Shown here one piece after another: positions 1-5,617 of a stretch of DNA of 11,268 bases. Made by a program: the position numbers and the translations under genes. Origin of the DNA: Megasphaera sp. UBA5897 (GTDB lineage: Bacteria; Bacillota; Negativicutes; Veillonellales; Megasphaeraceae); assembly GCA_002431345.1 (NCBI GenBank), contig DJEN01000087.1, positions 1-11,268 on the forward strand, in the 5' to 3' direction. Below the pieces are notes generated by a model, which worked only from the letters and a program-made list of their open reading frames with translations, had not been told where the DNA came from and searched no databases. How positions within the stretch are numbered: position 1 is the first letter of the stretch; each line of letters begins with the position of its first letter.

Positions 1-10
1 ATCCATTACA

Positions 11-43
11 ACATTGCAATGTGATTTACTTAGTTTCTATGTT
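11..43 (+). promoter_or_regulatory. Predicted promoter of the leader peptide/transporter unit, with palindrome over the -35
   Basis: A -35-like TTGCAA (15-20) and a -10-like TATGTT (38-43) are separated by 17 bases, a good vegetative sigma spacing. This would start RNA near position 50, about 30 bases before the leader ATG. The -35 is embedded in a perfect 12-base palindrome, ACATTGCAATGT (11-22), which could be half or all of an operator. The boxes are only moderate matches, so this is inferred. A lone TATAAT at 169-174 is an alternative start just before the riboswitch, but it has no recognisable -35. Confidence 0.4.
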
Positions 44-80
44 TTTATTGATTACACAATATATTCAAGGGGTTTTCACT

Positions 81-152
81 ATGGGGTACTTAAAAAATTT
101 GACCATCATGTGTTGTTGCTGCCAGCGAATGTGCAGCAAGCATCACGGATAA
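81..152 (+). CDS. Cys-rich leader peptide (putative cysteine-sensing uORF)
   Basis: This is a 23-codon frame, ATG to TAA. An AAGGGG ribosome site lies about 8 bases upstream (67-72). The peptide begins MGYLKNLTIM, then has four consecutive cysteines (codons 11-14, bases 111-122), then QRMC and SKHHG. Five of 23 residues are Cys. Such a run is rare by chance and resembles leader peptides whose translation reports charged tRNA-Cys; cysteine-responsive poly-Cys uORFs are known upstream of sulfur genes in mycobacteria. The Cys codons form the 5' arm of a 7-bp inverted repeat: TTGCTGC (116-122) can pair with GCAGCAA (133-139), so a ribosome stalled on Cys codons would open it. It lies 33 bases before the SAM riboswitch and on the same strand as the transporter. 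There is no terminator right after it, so the mechanism (Rho, translation, or interplay with the riboswitch) is unknown. It could instead be a small metal-binding peptide, or not be expressed. Confidence 0.55.
   Translation: MGYLKNLTIMCCCCQRMCSKHHG
116..139 (+). repeat. Inverted repeat overlapping the Cys codons of the leader
   Basis: TTGCTGC (116-122) and GCAGCAA (133-139) are exact reverse complements with a 10-base loop. The 5' arm covers the last Cys codons, so stalling there would block the hairpin and free GCAGCAA. The same GCAGC pentamer recurs as the 5' strand of riboswitch helix P2 (201-205). The hairpin is seen in the sequence; its function is inferred. Confidence 0.5.
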
Positions 153-184
153 CATCTACAAAAGAAGTTATAATTTAAACTGCA

Positions 185-292
185 CACTTCATCATCCAGA
201 GCAGCTGAAGGACTGGCCTAATGACGCTGCGGCAACCTCCTATAGGAACGGTGCCAATTCCAGCAGGATTTTTTACCTGACAGATGAGCAGC
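185..292 (+). promoter_or_regulatory. SAM-I (S-box) riboswitch aptamer
   Basis: The aptamer follows the S-box consensus closely. A P1 5' strand TCATC (190-194 or its repeat 193-197) is followed by CAGAG (196-200). The P2 strands are GCAGC (201-205) and GCTGC (226-230). The invariant blocks GACTGGCC (211-218), ATGACGCTGCGGCAACC (221-237) and GGTGCCAATTCC (250-261) are all present. P4 is formed by CAGG (264-267) and CCTG (276-279), and the P1 3' strand is AGATGAG (282-288). SAM-I riboswitches bind S-adenosylmethionine and normally turn off methionine, cysteine and related transport genes by termination. Here the riboswitch is followed by a terminator and then the transporter gene. Confidence 0.96.
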
Positions 293-334
293 ATGCAAAG
301 TATCTCTTTGCCCGTTTATATACGCGCCATCTGT
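280..334 (+). promoter_or_regulatory. Antiterminator of the SAM-I riboswitch
   Basis: ACAGATG (280-286), which includes the 3' strand of aptamer helix P1, is the exact complement of CATCTGT (328-334), the end of the terminator 5' arm plus its loop. The two pairings exclude one another. Without SAM, 280-286 can pair with 328-334 and block termination. With SAM, P1 holds 280-288 and the terminator forms. A small hairpin, GCAAAG (295-300) with CTTTGC (306-311), would sit inside the antiterminator loop. The complementarity is seen directly; the switching logic follows the known SAM-I mechanism. Confidence 0.8.
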
Positions 335-352
335 ATAGGTGGCGCTTTTTTT
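324..352 (+). terminator. Riboswitch-controlled intrinsic terminator
   Basis: GCGCCATC (324-331) pairs with GGTGGCGC (338-345), an 8-bp GC-rich stem with one G-U pair and a 6-base loop, and seven T's follow (346-352). It lies between the aptamer and the transporter start, where the expression platform of an OFF switch is expected. Confidence 0.93.
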
Positions 353-391
353 AGTGCTGATTTTCATAATAAAAACGTGAGGTGTTCTTTT

Positions 392-1867
392 ATGGCAACG
401 GAAACAACCACAATACATCGTTCCAGCCTGCTTCAAAGCGAAGATTGGTGGGCTGTATGGCTGGGACTCTTTATATTTGCATTAGGTGCCGGAAAAATTT
501 GGGGCCTGGATTTACTCGGATGGGTAACATCATTCGGTGTTTGGATAGATCCGGCAAAATCCATAGCTGCCAATTCCAAAGGCTTTGCTTGGCTCGGCGG
601 TGCTGGCTCCGTCATTGCGACATATCTTTTTACACTTATTGTTACTTCAATTGGCGCATATTTCATGGGAAATAAAATAAAGAAATTCGCCCTTGGTTTT
701 ACTGTTATCTATTGGATTACGATCTTGACAAATATTTTTGGCAATTATGCCTATTTAGCCGCTACGCCCAACAAGAGAGAAATCTTTCACATCGGCTGGT
801 CATTAAGTTTGGGAGAATTAGGCTTTGTCTTTGCTCTTCTCGCCGGTCTTATTATTGGCAACTTCTTCCCTAAAGTTACTGCTTTTCTTTCCGATGCAGC
901 CAAACCGGAATGGTATATCAAAACAGGCATTGTGATTTTAGGCATGAACATTGGCATCCAAACCATCAGTGCCATGAACCTGGCAAGTACAGTCATCATC
1001 CGTGGTATGTGCGCAGTCGTAGAAGCGTACCTCATTTATTGGCCGATTGTATATTTTATTGCCCGTAAATTCTTCAAATTTACGCCGGAATGGGCAGCTC
1101 CTATGGCTTCCGGTATTTCTATTTGCGGTGTTGCCGCAGCGATTGCTACAGGCAGCGCCATCCGGGCACGTCAAATCATTCCTACTATCTTGGCTTCTGT
1201 TATTATCGTTTTTGTTGCTGTAGAATTACTCATTCTTCCGTTTGCTGCTGCCTATTTTCTGCCCAGCGAACCTATGGTAGCCGGCTCCTGGCTCGGCTTA
1301 GTCGTCAAAAGTGACGGCGGGGCCGTAGCATCCGGCGCGATTGCTGATACACTGATTCGCAACAGTGCTCTGCAGCAGTTTGGCGTCAACTATCAGGAAG
1401 GCTGGATTCTCATGGCAACGACAACTTCCAAAGTCTTTATCGATGTCTTCATTGGGGTTTGGTCCTTTATTTTGGCTATTGTCTGGTCTGTATATCATCT
1501 TAACAGCCGCAGCGCCGCTACGGATACAAATTACAAAATTTCCAAACGAGAAATTTGGGACCGCTTCCCAAAATTTATCATTGGTTTTGTCGCTTCTCTT
1601 GTCATTATTTTCCTGGCAGGTTATACTCATCCGGATATTGTCGGAGCCGCTAAAGCCGGTGCCGGCCAAGCCAATCTCCTGCGTGCCATTTTCTTCGGTT
1701 TTTGCTTTTTCTCCATCGGTTTGGTTACGAACGTCCGCAAATTATGGAAAGCCGGTCTTGGTCGAGTAGTCGGTGTCTATGCTGTCGCATTGATTGGCTT
1801 CATTATCTGGGTCGGCCTCTTTATTTCTTATATTTTCTATCACGGTATTGTACCGCCCACAATTTAA
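392..1867 (+). CDS. YeiH-family transporter ('putative sulfate exporter'), SAM-riboswitch controlled
   Basis: This is a 491-aa polytopic inner-membrane protein. The reading frame extends up to an ATG at 284, but that codon lies inside riboswitch helix P1, ahead of the terminator. The ATG at 392, with GTGAGGTG at 377-384, is the likely start. Family marks of the YeiH/Cons_hypoth698 group include IKTGIVILGMNIG (176-188), ASGISICGVAAAIATGSAI (239-257), SDGGAVASGAIAD (307-319) and TTTSK (343-347). About 11-13 hydrophobic segments are visible. The N-terminal 130 residues, starting after EDWWAVW, add membrane segments that the roughly 350-aa E. coli YeiH lacks. The family is often annotated as a sulfate exporter, but the substrate and even the direction are not firmly known to me. 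The SAM-I riboswitch and Cys-rich leader upstream indicate a role in sulfur amino-acid supply, perhaps uptake of a sulfur source, because riboswitch repression by SAM fits import better than export. A small membrane protein follows 33 bases downstream. Confidence 0.88.
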   Translation: MATETTTIHRSSLLQSEDWWAVWLGLFIFALGAGKIWGLDLLGWVTSFGVWIDPAKSIAANSKGFAWLGGAGSVIATYLFTLIVTSIGAYFMGNKIKKFALGFTVIYWITILTNIFGNYAYLAATPNKREIFHIGWSLSLGELGFVFALLAGLIIGNFFPKVTAFLSDAAKPEWYIKTGIVILGMNIGIQTISAMNLASTVIIRGMCAVVEAYLIYWPIVYFIARKFFKFTPEWAAPMASGISICGVAAAIATGSAIRARQIIPTILASVIIVFVAVELLILPFAAAYFLPSEPMVAGSWLGLVVKSDGGAVASGAIADTLIRNSALQQFGVNYQEGWILMATTTSKVFIDVFIGVWSFILAIVWSVYHLNSRSAATDTNYKISKREIWDRFPKFIIGFVASLVIIFLAGYTHPDIVGAAKAGAGQANLLRAIFFGFCFFSIGLVTNVRKLWKAGLGRVVGVYAVALIGFIIWVGLFISYIFYHGIVPPTI

Positions 1868-1900
1868 CCTGTGTTATAACAAGGAAAGGAGCGATGTATT

Positions 1901-2122
1901 ATGGCTACTAACACTATTACCTCATCGGCATCTACAGCGGATGAATACTACTACAAACATACAAACAACAAAATCAGCAAACAAACTAATCAAACACAGC
2001 TCGACGCAGATGCTGACGAATATTTTGAACTGCAGCCTATAGAAAAAAAGCTTTGCGCGTATTCGTTAGGCTTGGGTATATTCCTCATGGTTATCTTTAT
2101 CATTAGTTTTGAAGCTTTTTAA
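1901..2122 (+). CDS. Small single-pass membrane protein, cotranscribed with the transporter
   Basis: This is a 73-aa protein of no family I recognise. AAAGGAG (1885-1891) sits 9 bases before the ATG; a nearer ATG at 1894 is out of frame and stops after five codons. Residues 1-50 are polar: Ser/Thr/Asn/Gln-rich, with a Tyr run at 16-18 and acidic DADADEYFELQP near 36-47. Residues about 51-70 (CAYSLGLGIFLMVIFIISF) form one C-terminal transmembrane helix, which suggests a tail-anchored protein with a cytoplasmic N-terminus. It lies 33 bases after the transporter with no terminator between them, and a strong terminator follows it, so it should also be under the SAM riboswitch. An accessory or stabilising subunit of the transporter is the natural guess, but this is inference from position only. 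Confidence 0.75.
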   Translation: MATNTITSSASTADEYYYKHTNNKISKQTNQTQLDADADEYFELQPIEKKLCAYSLGLGIFLMVIFIISFEAF

Positions 2123-2138
2123 TACCTAATAGAAAAAG

Positions 2139-2176
2139 ACGCCGTACACTTGCAAAACAGTGACGGCGTTTTTTTT
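2139..2176. terminator. Bidirectional terminator between the transporter unit and sfsA
   Basis: ACGCCGT (2139-2145) pairs with ACGGCGT (2163-2169), and an inner CACT/AGTG pairing adds to the stem. Eight T's follow on the + strand (2169-2176). A GTCTTTTTCT run on the - strand serves sfsA arriving from the right. Confidence 0.9.
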
Positions 2177-2206
2177 ATGCCCCCATGCCGTTATGACATG
2201 GGCTGA

Positions 2207-3346
2207 TTACTGCATCAGCGTAGTAAGACGATTCATACGAAAATTTTCTACAATCTGCATAAAATCTCTGCAGTGTATGGGATTATCTGCAAAGCCAAAC
2301 AGATGCGATACACAGCCGCAGTCTGTACAGCCAAATCCCGGTATATGCCAAGAAGCAGCCGCATCAACAGCCTGCGCTATCCCATGTTCCAGGTCTGCAG
2401 CCGTTCGAATGGGAATCACTGCCGTGACACGGCAGTGCTGCCGCAGGTAATCGATATGCCAATGCATCTGCTTGCGTTTTCGCTGATGCCGAGCCAGCCG
2501 GGCAGCCATATTTTTTTTAGCAGAACCAACATATACATAGTATCCCTTGGGAAAATGAATCAGTCCCTGAGCACCGACGCCTATATCCGCATCTTTTGCC
2601 AACTGCAGCACAACCATATAATCACCGCGATCTTCATTTTCCTGCCGGAGAATTTCTTTTGGATATGCCAACAGCCGTACCGGCGTCGGTCTTGCAAAGC
2701 GGGCATCCCACCGCAGCGCCAGCGCCTTCCAATCCAATCTGGGAGCTGCCTGCGCAAAGGCATCAGCAAAAGCCGGGTCTGTATGGTAATCCGGCAAAAA
2801 CCAGTGTGCCTTATCCCAATGAACCAAAAACAATACACCTGTATGAATTCCTTTATCCTGCATGGCAGCTAATTCCAAAATATGTTTTTTTCCCCGCTCC
2901 GTGACAGCATCGGGAAACATGGCTCCGTCTTTGCCAAAAAGCGTGCAGGATTTGACTTCGACATAAAACAATTCATCCTTGCGGCAAAGAAGCAAGTCAA
3001 AACGGCTGTCGCCAACAGTCACTTCCCGCCGCAGCAAGTCCCAATCTTCCCAGCCGGGAATCAGATGCTGCTGCACCAGCCAGGCTGCTGTATCATTATT
3101 ATACTGTGTGTCCAATAAAACAGGCATGCCGTCCCGCTCAATACCTACGACATCGTAGGCTGTTTTTCGTCCCGGTTTTGCGGCTTTTCGAAGATACATC
3201 GGCACACGGGGAAACAGCAATTCCCACATGCGGCCCGGATTGGGCATATGGCAGACAACCGCCTGCCCATCCAATTCCACATGAGCAATAAAGCGGTTGG
3301 GCCTGTCTATAAAATATCCCTTATAGAGATGTTGGTTTATTTCCAT
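2207..3346 (-). CDS. sfsA: DNA/RNA nuclease SfsA fused to a C-terminal DUF123 (GIY-YIG-like) domain
   Basis: This is a 379-aa protein, where SfsA alone is usually about 230-240 aa. The start has AAAGGAGGAG about 8-10 bases upstream. Residues 1-230 are SfsA: CHMPNPGRM (32-40), DTQYNN (79-84), and the PD-(D/E)xK-like core with D117 (SRFDLLL) and E130-x-K132 (YVEVKS). Residues about 240-365 are DUF123: GYYVYVGSA (268-276) resembles the GIY...YIG start of that nuclease superfamily. It continues with ARLARH (282-287), MHWHIDYLR (294-302) and the Cys-rich GFGCTDCGCVSHLF (337-350). SfsA was named for effects on maltose use in E. coli; nuclease activity has been reported for the family. The fusion gives one chain with two nuclease-like folds, suggesting nucleic-acid processing rather than sugar metabolism. 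It is monocistronic, between two bidirectional terminators. A possible -10 (TATACT on the - strand, 3385-3390) lies just upstream without a clear -35. Confidence 0.93.
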   Translation of the reverse strand: MEINQHLYKGYFIDRPNRFIAHVELDGQAVVCHMPNPGRMWELLFPRVPMYLRKAAKPGRKTAYDVVGIERDGMPVLLDTQYNNDTAAWLVQQHLIPGWEDWDLLRREVTVGDSRFDLLLCRKDELFYVEVKSCTLFGKDGAMFPDAVTERGKKHILELAAMQDKGIHTGVLFLVHWDKAHWFLPDYHTDPAFADAFAQAAPRLDWKALALRWDARFARPTPVRLLAYPKEILRQENEDRGDYMVVLQLAKDADIGVGAQGLIHFPKGYYVYVGSAKKNMAARLARHQRKRKQMHWHIDYLRQHCRVTAVIPIRTAADLEHGIAQAVDAAASWHIPGFGCTDCGCVSHLFGFADNPIHCRDFMQIVENFRMNRLTTLMQ

Positions 3347-3394
3347 ATTTTTATTCTCCTCCTTTGGGAATTGCGCTTTTACTTAGTATATCAT

Positions 3395-3434
3395 AAAAAG
3401 ACAGCCGAACCGCTGTGGGTCCGGCTGTCTTTTT
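3395..3434. terminator. Bidirectional terminator after the hsp20 pair
   Basis: AAAAAGACAGCCG (3395-3407) is the exact reverse complement of CGGCTGTCTTTTT (3422-3434), with a 14-base loop. It ends the leftward hsp20 transcript. The sfsA -10 candidate begins right beside it. Confidence 0.93.
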
Positions 3435-3475
3435 AGGGAGATATGATAAACCAATTCAATGTAGGGATTTTTGTG

Positions 3476-3910
3476 TTACTGAATATCAATCGTATGTTTT
3501 GCTTCTGCCTGCTGCGGTTCTTCTTTCGGAAGCGTCATCGTCAAGACACCGTTTTCAAAGGATGCCTGAATGCCTTCTTTGCGAATACCGCTGACTGGGA
3601 ACTGACGGCAGAATGAGCTGCTCATCCGTTCTTTGCGAATATAGTTTTTCTGTTCATCTTGTTCGTCTTTGCTTTCTACATGAGAAGCCGACAACGTCAA
3701 CACATCGTTGTCATAAGTCAGATTAATATCTTCTTTGGCAACGCCCGGCATATCTGCTGTCAAAACATAGGCATCACCTTTATCTTCAATATCAACTTTA
3801 GGTACGTTATACGAGCTGTCTGCCGGCCACATAAAGTTGTTGAAGAAATTATCAAAAACATCAGGAACAGCAAAATCATTTGTATTTACAATAGGAAATA
3901 AGCTAGTCAT
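3476..3910 (-). CDS. Small heat-shock protein, Hsp20/alpha-crystallin family (second of pair)
   Basis: This is a 144-aa ATP-independent holdase that binds unfolding proteins in large oligomers in the cytoplasm. It has an N-terminal Phe-rich arm (NDFAVPDVFDNFFNNF, 11-26). The alpha-crystallin domain runs over about 36-132, with PKVDIED (37-43), MPGVAKEDI (54-62), the DVLTLSA strand (69-75) and the family signature GVLTMTLPK (121-129). A C-terminal I-x-I oligomer motif (IDI, 141-143) is present. AGAAGG lies 8 bases before the ATG. It is a close paralogue of the upstream protein (roughly 60% identical by eye) and keeps the same Cys in an FCRQF context (C101). A 48-base gap with no terminator separates them, so it should be made from the CIRCE-controlled promoter. 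Confidence 0.95.
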   Translation of the reverse strand: MTSLFPIVNTNDFAVPDVFDNFFNNFMWPADSSYNVPKVDIEDKGDAYVLTADMPGVAKEDINLTYDNDVLTLSASHVESKDEQDEQKNYIRKERMSSSFCRQFPVSGIRKEGIQASFENGVLTMTLPKEEPQQAEAKHTIDIQ

Positions 3911-3958
3911 AACGCATACCTTCTTTTCTGATTACACAAACTTCAAATCATACACCGA

Positions 3959-4402
3959 TTACTGTACAGTGATTCGATGACCTTCGGCGACTTTCTTCGG
4001 ATCTTCCTTCGGCATGACAATAGTCAAAACACCGTCTTTAAAGTTGGCCTGAATACCTTCTTTTTGAATGTTCTGTACACTGAATTGACGGCAGAACACA
4101 TGACTTGTGCGTTCTTTGCGAATATAATTTTTCTTGTCTTTGGCATCTTTTTCTTCTTTTGTTTCTTCATGTTTAGCCGACAAGGTCAATACATTATCAT
4201 CATATGTTACGTTGATATCTTCTTTCGCAACACCCGGCAAATCGGTTGTCAAGATATACGCTTTGTCTGTATCTTCAATATCAACTTTCGGAATGCTATA
4301 GGAACCATCAGACGGTTTCATGAAGTCATTGAAGAAGCTGTTAAATACGTGATCAGGAAATAAGAAATCATTGTTTGTTACTGGAAATAAGCTTTTCATC
4401 AT
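3959..4402 (-). CDS. Small heat-shock protein, Hsp20/alpha-crystallin family (first of pair)
   Basis: This is a 147-aa holdase chaperone (146 if the second ATG at 4399 is used; that start gives a better 7-base spacing from AGAAGGG and matches the paralogue's MxSLFP beginning). The Phe-rich arm is at 13-28. The alpha-crystallin domain has PKVDIED (38-44), LPGVAKEDI (55-63), NVLTLSA (70-76) and GVLTIVMPK (124-132). The C-terminal I-T-V (144-146) replaces the usual I-x-I. Cys104 in an FCRQF context is shared with the neighbour. The region between the core strands is richer in Lys/Glu here (KEEKDAKDKK, 82-91) and two residues longer. It is the first gene of the operon, with a leader of about 115 bases from the CIRCE promoter. 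No ROSE or fourU thermometer is evident in that leader, so control appears to be by HrcA at transcription. Confidence 0.95.
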   Translation of the reverse strand: MMKSLFPVTNNDFLFPDHVFNSFFNDFMKPSDGSYSIPKVDIEDTDKAYILTTDLPGVAKEDINVTYDDNVLTLSAKHEETKEEKDAKDKKNYIRKERTSHVFCRQFSVQNIQKEGIQANFKDGVLTIVMPKEDPKKVAEGHRITVQ

Positions 4403-4523
4403 AAAACCCTTCTTTCAAAATCATCAACTGGTTGTCGCATCGGCAAGTGGTTTGTTCTTTAGTCTTTTTATTCTTTTGACCTTTTAATGTATCTCTCTGT
4501 AACCTCTTTCCGATTACATGTAC

Positions 4524-4552
4524 ATTGTATGCCCTATTAGCACTCTTGTCAA
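4524..4552 (-). promoter_or_regulatory. Vegetative promoter of the hsp20 operon
   Basis: Read leftward, TTGACA (plus bases 4547-4552, written TGTCAA) and TACAAT (4524-4529, written ATTGTA) are separated by exactly 17 bases. The -35 is a perfect consensus and the -10 has one change. RNA should begin near 4517. The -35 lies within the 9-base spacer of the CIRCE operator, so a bound repressor would directly exclude RNA polymerase. Confidence 0.9.
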
Positions 4553-4563
4553 GAGAGTGCTAA
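4537..4563. promoter_or_regulatory. CIRCE operator (HrcA binding site)
   Basis: TTAGCACTC (4537-4545) and GAGTGCTAA (4555-4563) are separated by 9 bases. This is an exact match to the CIRCE consensus TTAGCACTC-N9-GAGTGCTAA. CIRCE is bound by HrcA, which represses class I heat-shock genes (usually groESL and dnaK operons) until stress occupies GroEL. Its finding here puts the small heat-shock operon in the HrcA regulon. Confidence 0.98.
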
Positions 4564-4582
4564 TAACTTTTCTTATTTTTTT

Positions 4583-4618
4583 ACAAAAAAAATAGACGTG
4601 CTTTGCACACGCCTATTT
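4583..4618 (-). terminator. Terminator of dapF
   Basis: On the - strand the stem AAATAG/CTATTT continues after one mismatch into CGTG/CACG, with loop bases around 4602-4607, and is followed by a T run (plus A's 4585-4592). It lies between the dapF stop and the CIRCE promoter, insulating the heat-shock promoter from dapF transcription. Confidence 0.85.
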
Positions 4619-4641
4619 CTCTGTATCATTCTATCCGATTC

Positions 4642-5481
4642 TTAATCTTCCAGCCAGTCACCGGTAAAGGTAACTGCTGCCGGACCGGTCATATATACAT
4701 TGCCGTCTTCTTCGTTGTATTCAATATGAAGCGTACCGAGATACAGCTGTACGTCAACGCTGCGGCCGGTAAACCCATTAAGATACGAACCGACTACGCA
4801 GGCACAAGAACCAGTGCCGCAGGCCAGCGTAGCACCGGCACCGCGTTCCCACGTATGTACTTTAATCGTATGGTTGTCAATCACCTGAATAAAGTTCATA
4901 TTGGTTTTGCGCGGAAAAGCTTTATACGTTTCAAATTTCGGTCCCAGTTCGTGAAGGTTTACCGCATCTACGTCGCGGACATACGTCATCGTATGCGGCA
5001 CACCCATCAAAAGACTGGTAATTTTGTATGTTTTGCCATCAATTTCAATTGGTTCATCTACTACAGGGCCGGCAGGACCTTCCATAGGAATCTGCGCTCT
5101 GTCTGTAAAAGGCTTGCCCATATTAATCGTAACCAAGCTGACTTTGCCGTCATCCCCTACGGTAACTTTCGGCTTCATAATACCAGCCAGCGTTTCAACA
5201 GCAAATTCTTTTTTCGTAATAATACCATGGTCATATACGTATTTGGCAAAGCAGCGAATGCCATTGCCGCACATTTCCGCTTCACTGCCGTCAGCATTGA
5301 TAATCCGCATACGCACATCTGCTTTTTCACTCGGCACAATAACAATCAAGCCGTCAGCGCCAACACCGGTATGCTGGGCACACATTTTAACAGCCAACTG
5401 GGAAAAATCCTTGTCAGCTCCTTGTTTATCTTCTATAAATACAAAGTCATTACCTAAGCCATGCATTTTTACAAATTTCAT
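4642..5481 (-). CDS. dapF: Diaminopimelate epimerase
   Basis: This is a 279-aa cytoplasmic enzyme that converts LL- to meso-diaminopimelate, the last step before lysine and the source of the peptidoglycan cross-linking residue. The frame is open to 5511, but MKFVKMHGLGNDF is the family's standard beginning, and AAAGGAGG sits 7 bases before the ATG at 5481. Both catalytic cysteines are present: Cys71 in EMCGNGIRC (69-77) and Cys221 in ACGTGSCA (220-227). The usual GADGLI (41-46), NADGSEAEMCGNG (62-74), NMNFIQV (194-200) and WERGAGAT (211-218) blocks are intact. The length is normal. It stands alone here, divergent from the AraC-type gene; a TATAAT lies on the - strand at 5537-5542 but the -35 is not clear. 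No other lysine gene is in the window. Confidence 0.97.
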   Translation of the reverse strand: MKFVKMHGLGNDFVFIEDKQGADKDFSQLAVKMCAQHTGVGADGLIVIVPSEKADVRMRIINADGSEAEMCGNGIRCFAKYVYDHGIITKKEFAVETLAGIMKPKVTVGDDGKVSLVTINMGKPFTDRAQIPMEGPAGPVVDEPIEIDGKTYKITSLLMGVPHTMTYVRDVDAVNLHELGPKFETYKAFPRKTNMNFIQVIDNHTIKVHTWERGAGATLACGTGSCACVVGSYLNGFTGRSVDVQLYLGTLHIEYNEEDGNVYMTGPAAVTFTGDWLED

Positions 5482-5617
5482 GATATATCCTCCTTTGCGC
5501 AGGAACGACAACTATGTTATCTAGTATCTACTCTTTATTATATACAACGGAAAATGGCAGTTATATCAAAAAAATGCTATACTTATTGCAAATCCTGTTA
5601 TATTAGGGAGTCTGCCT

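Noticed and set aside
169..174. A perfect TATAAT just before the riboswitch
   Set aside because: It would place the RNA start near 181 and suit the aptamer, but no -35 is found at the right distance. It is kept only as an alternative, because it would separate the Cys leader from the transporter transcript.
4403..4516. A possible RNA thermometer in the roughly 115-base hsp20 leader
   Set aside because: No ROSE-like or fourU pairing to the AGAAGGG ribosome site is apparent by eye; a folding calculation would be needed to revisit it.
4603..5457. A 284-codon open frame on the + strand
   Set aside because: It lies entirely opposite dapF, which has intact catalytic motifs and a strong ribosome site; the translation has no domain I recognise and is rich in Arg/His/Phe as expected of an antisense shadow.
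5482..5511. An upstream start for dapF adding ten residues
   Set aside because: The ribosome site AAAGGAGG lies inside that extension and points to the start at 5481; DapF proteins begin at MKFxKMHGLGNDF.
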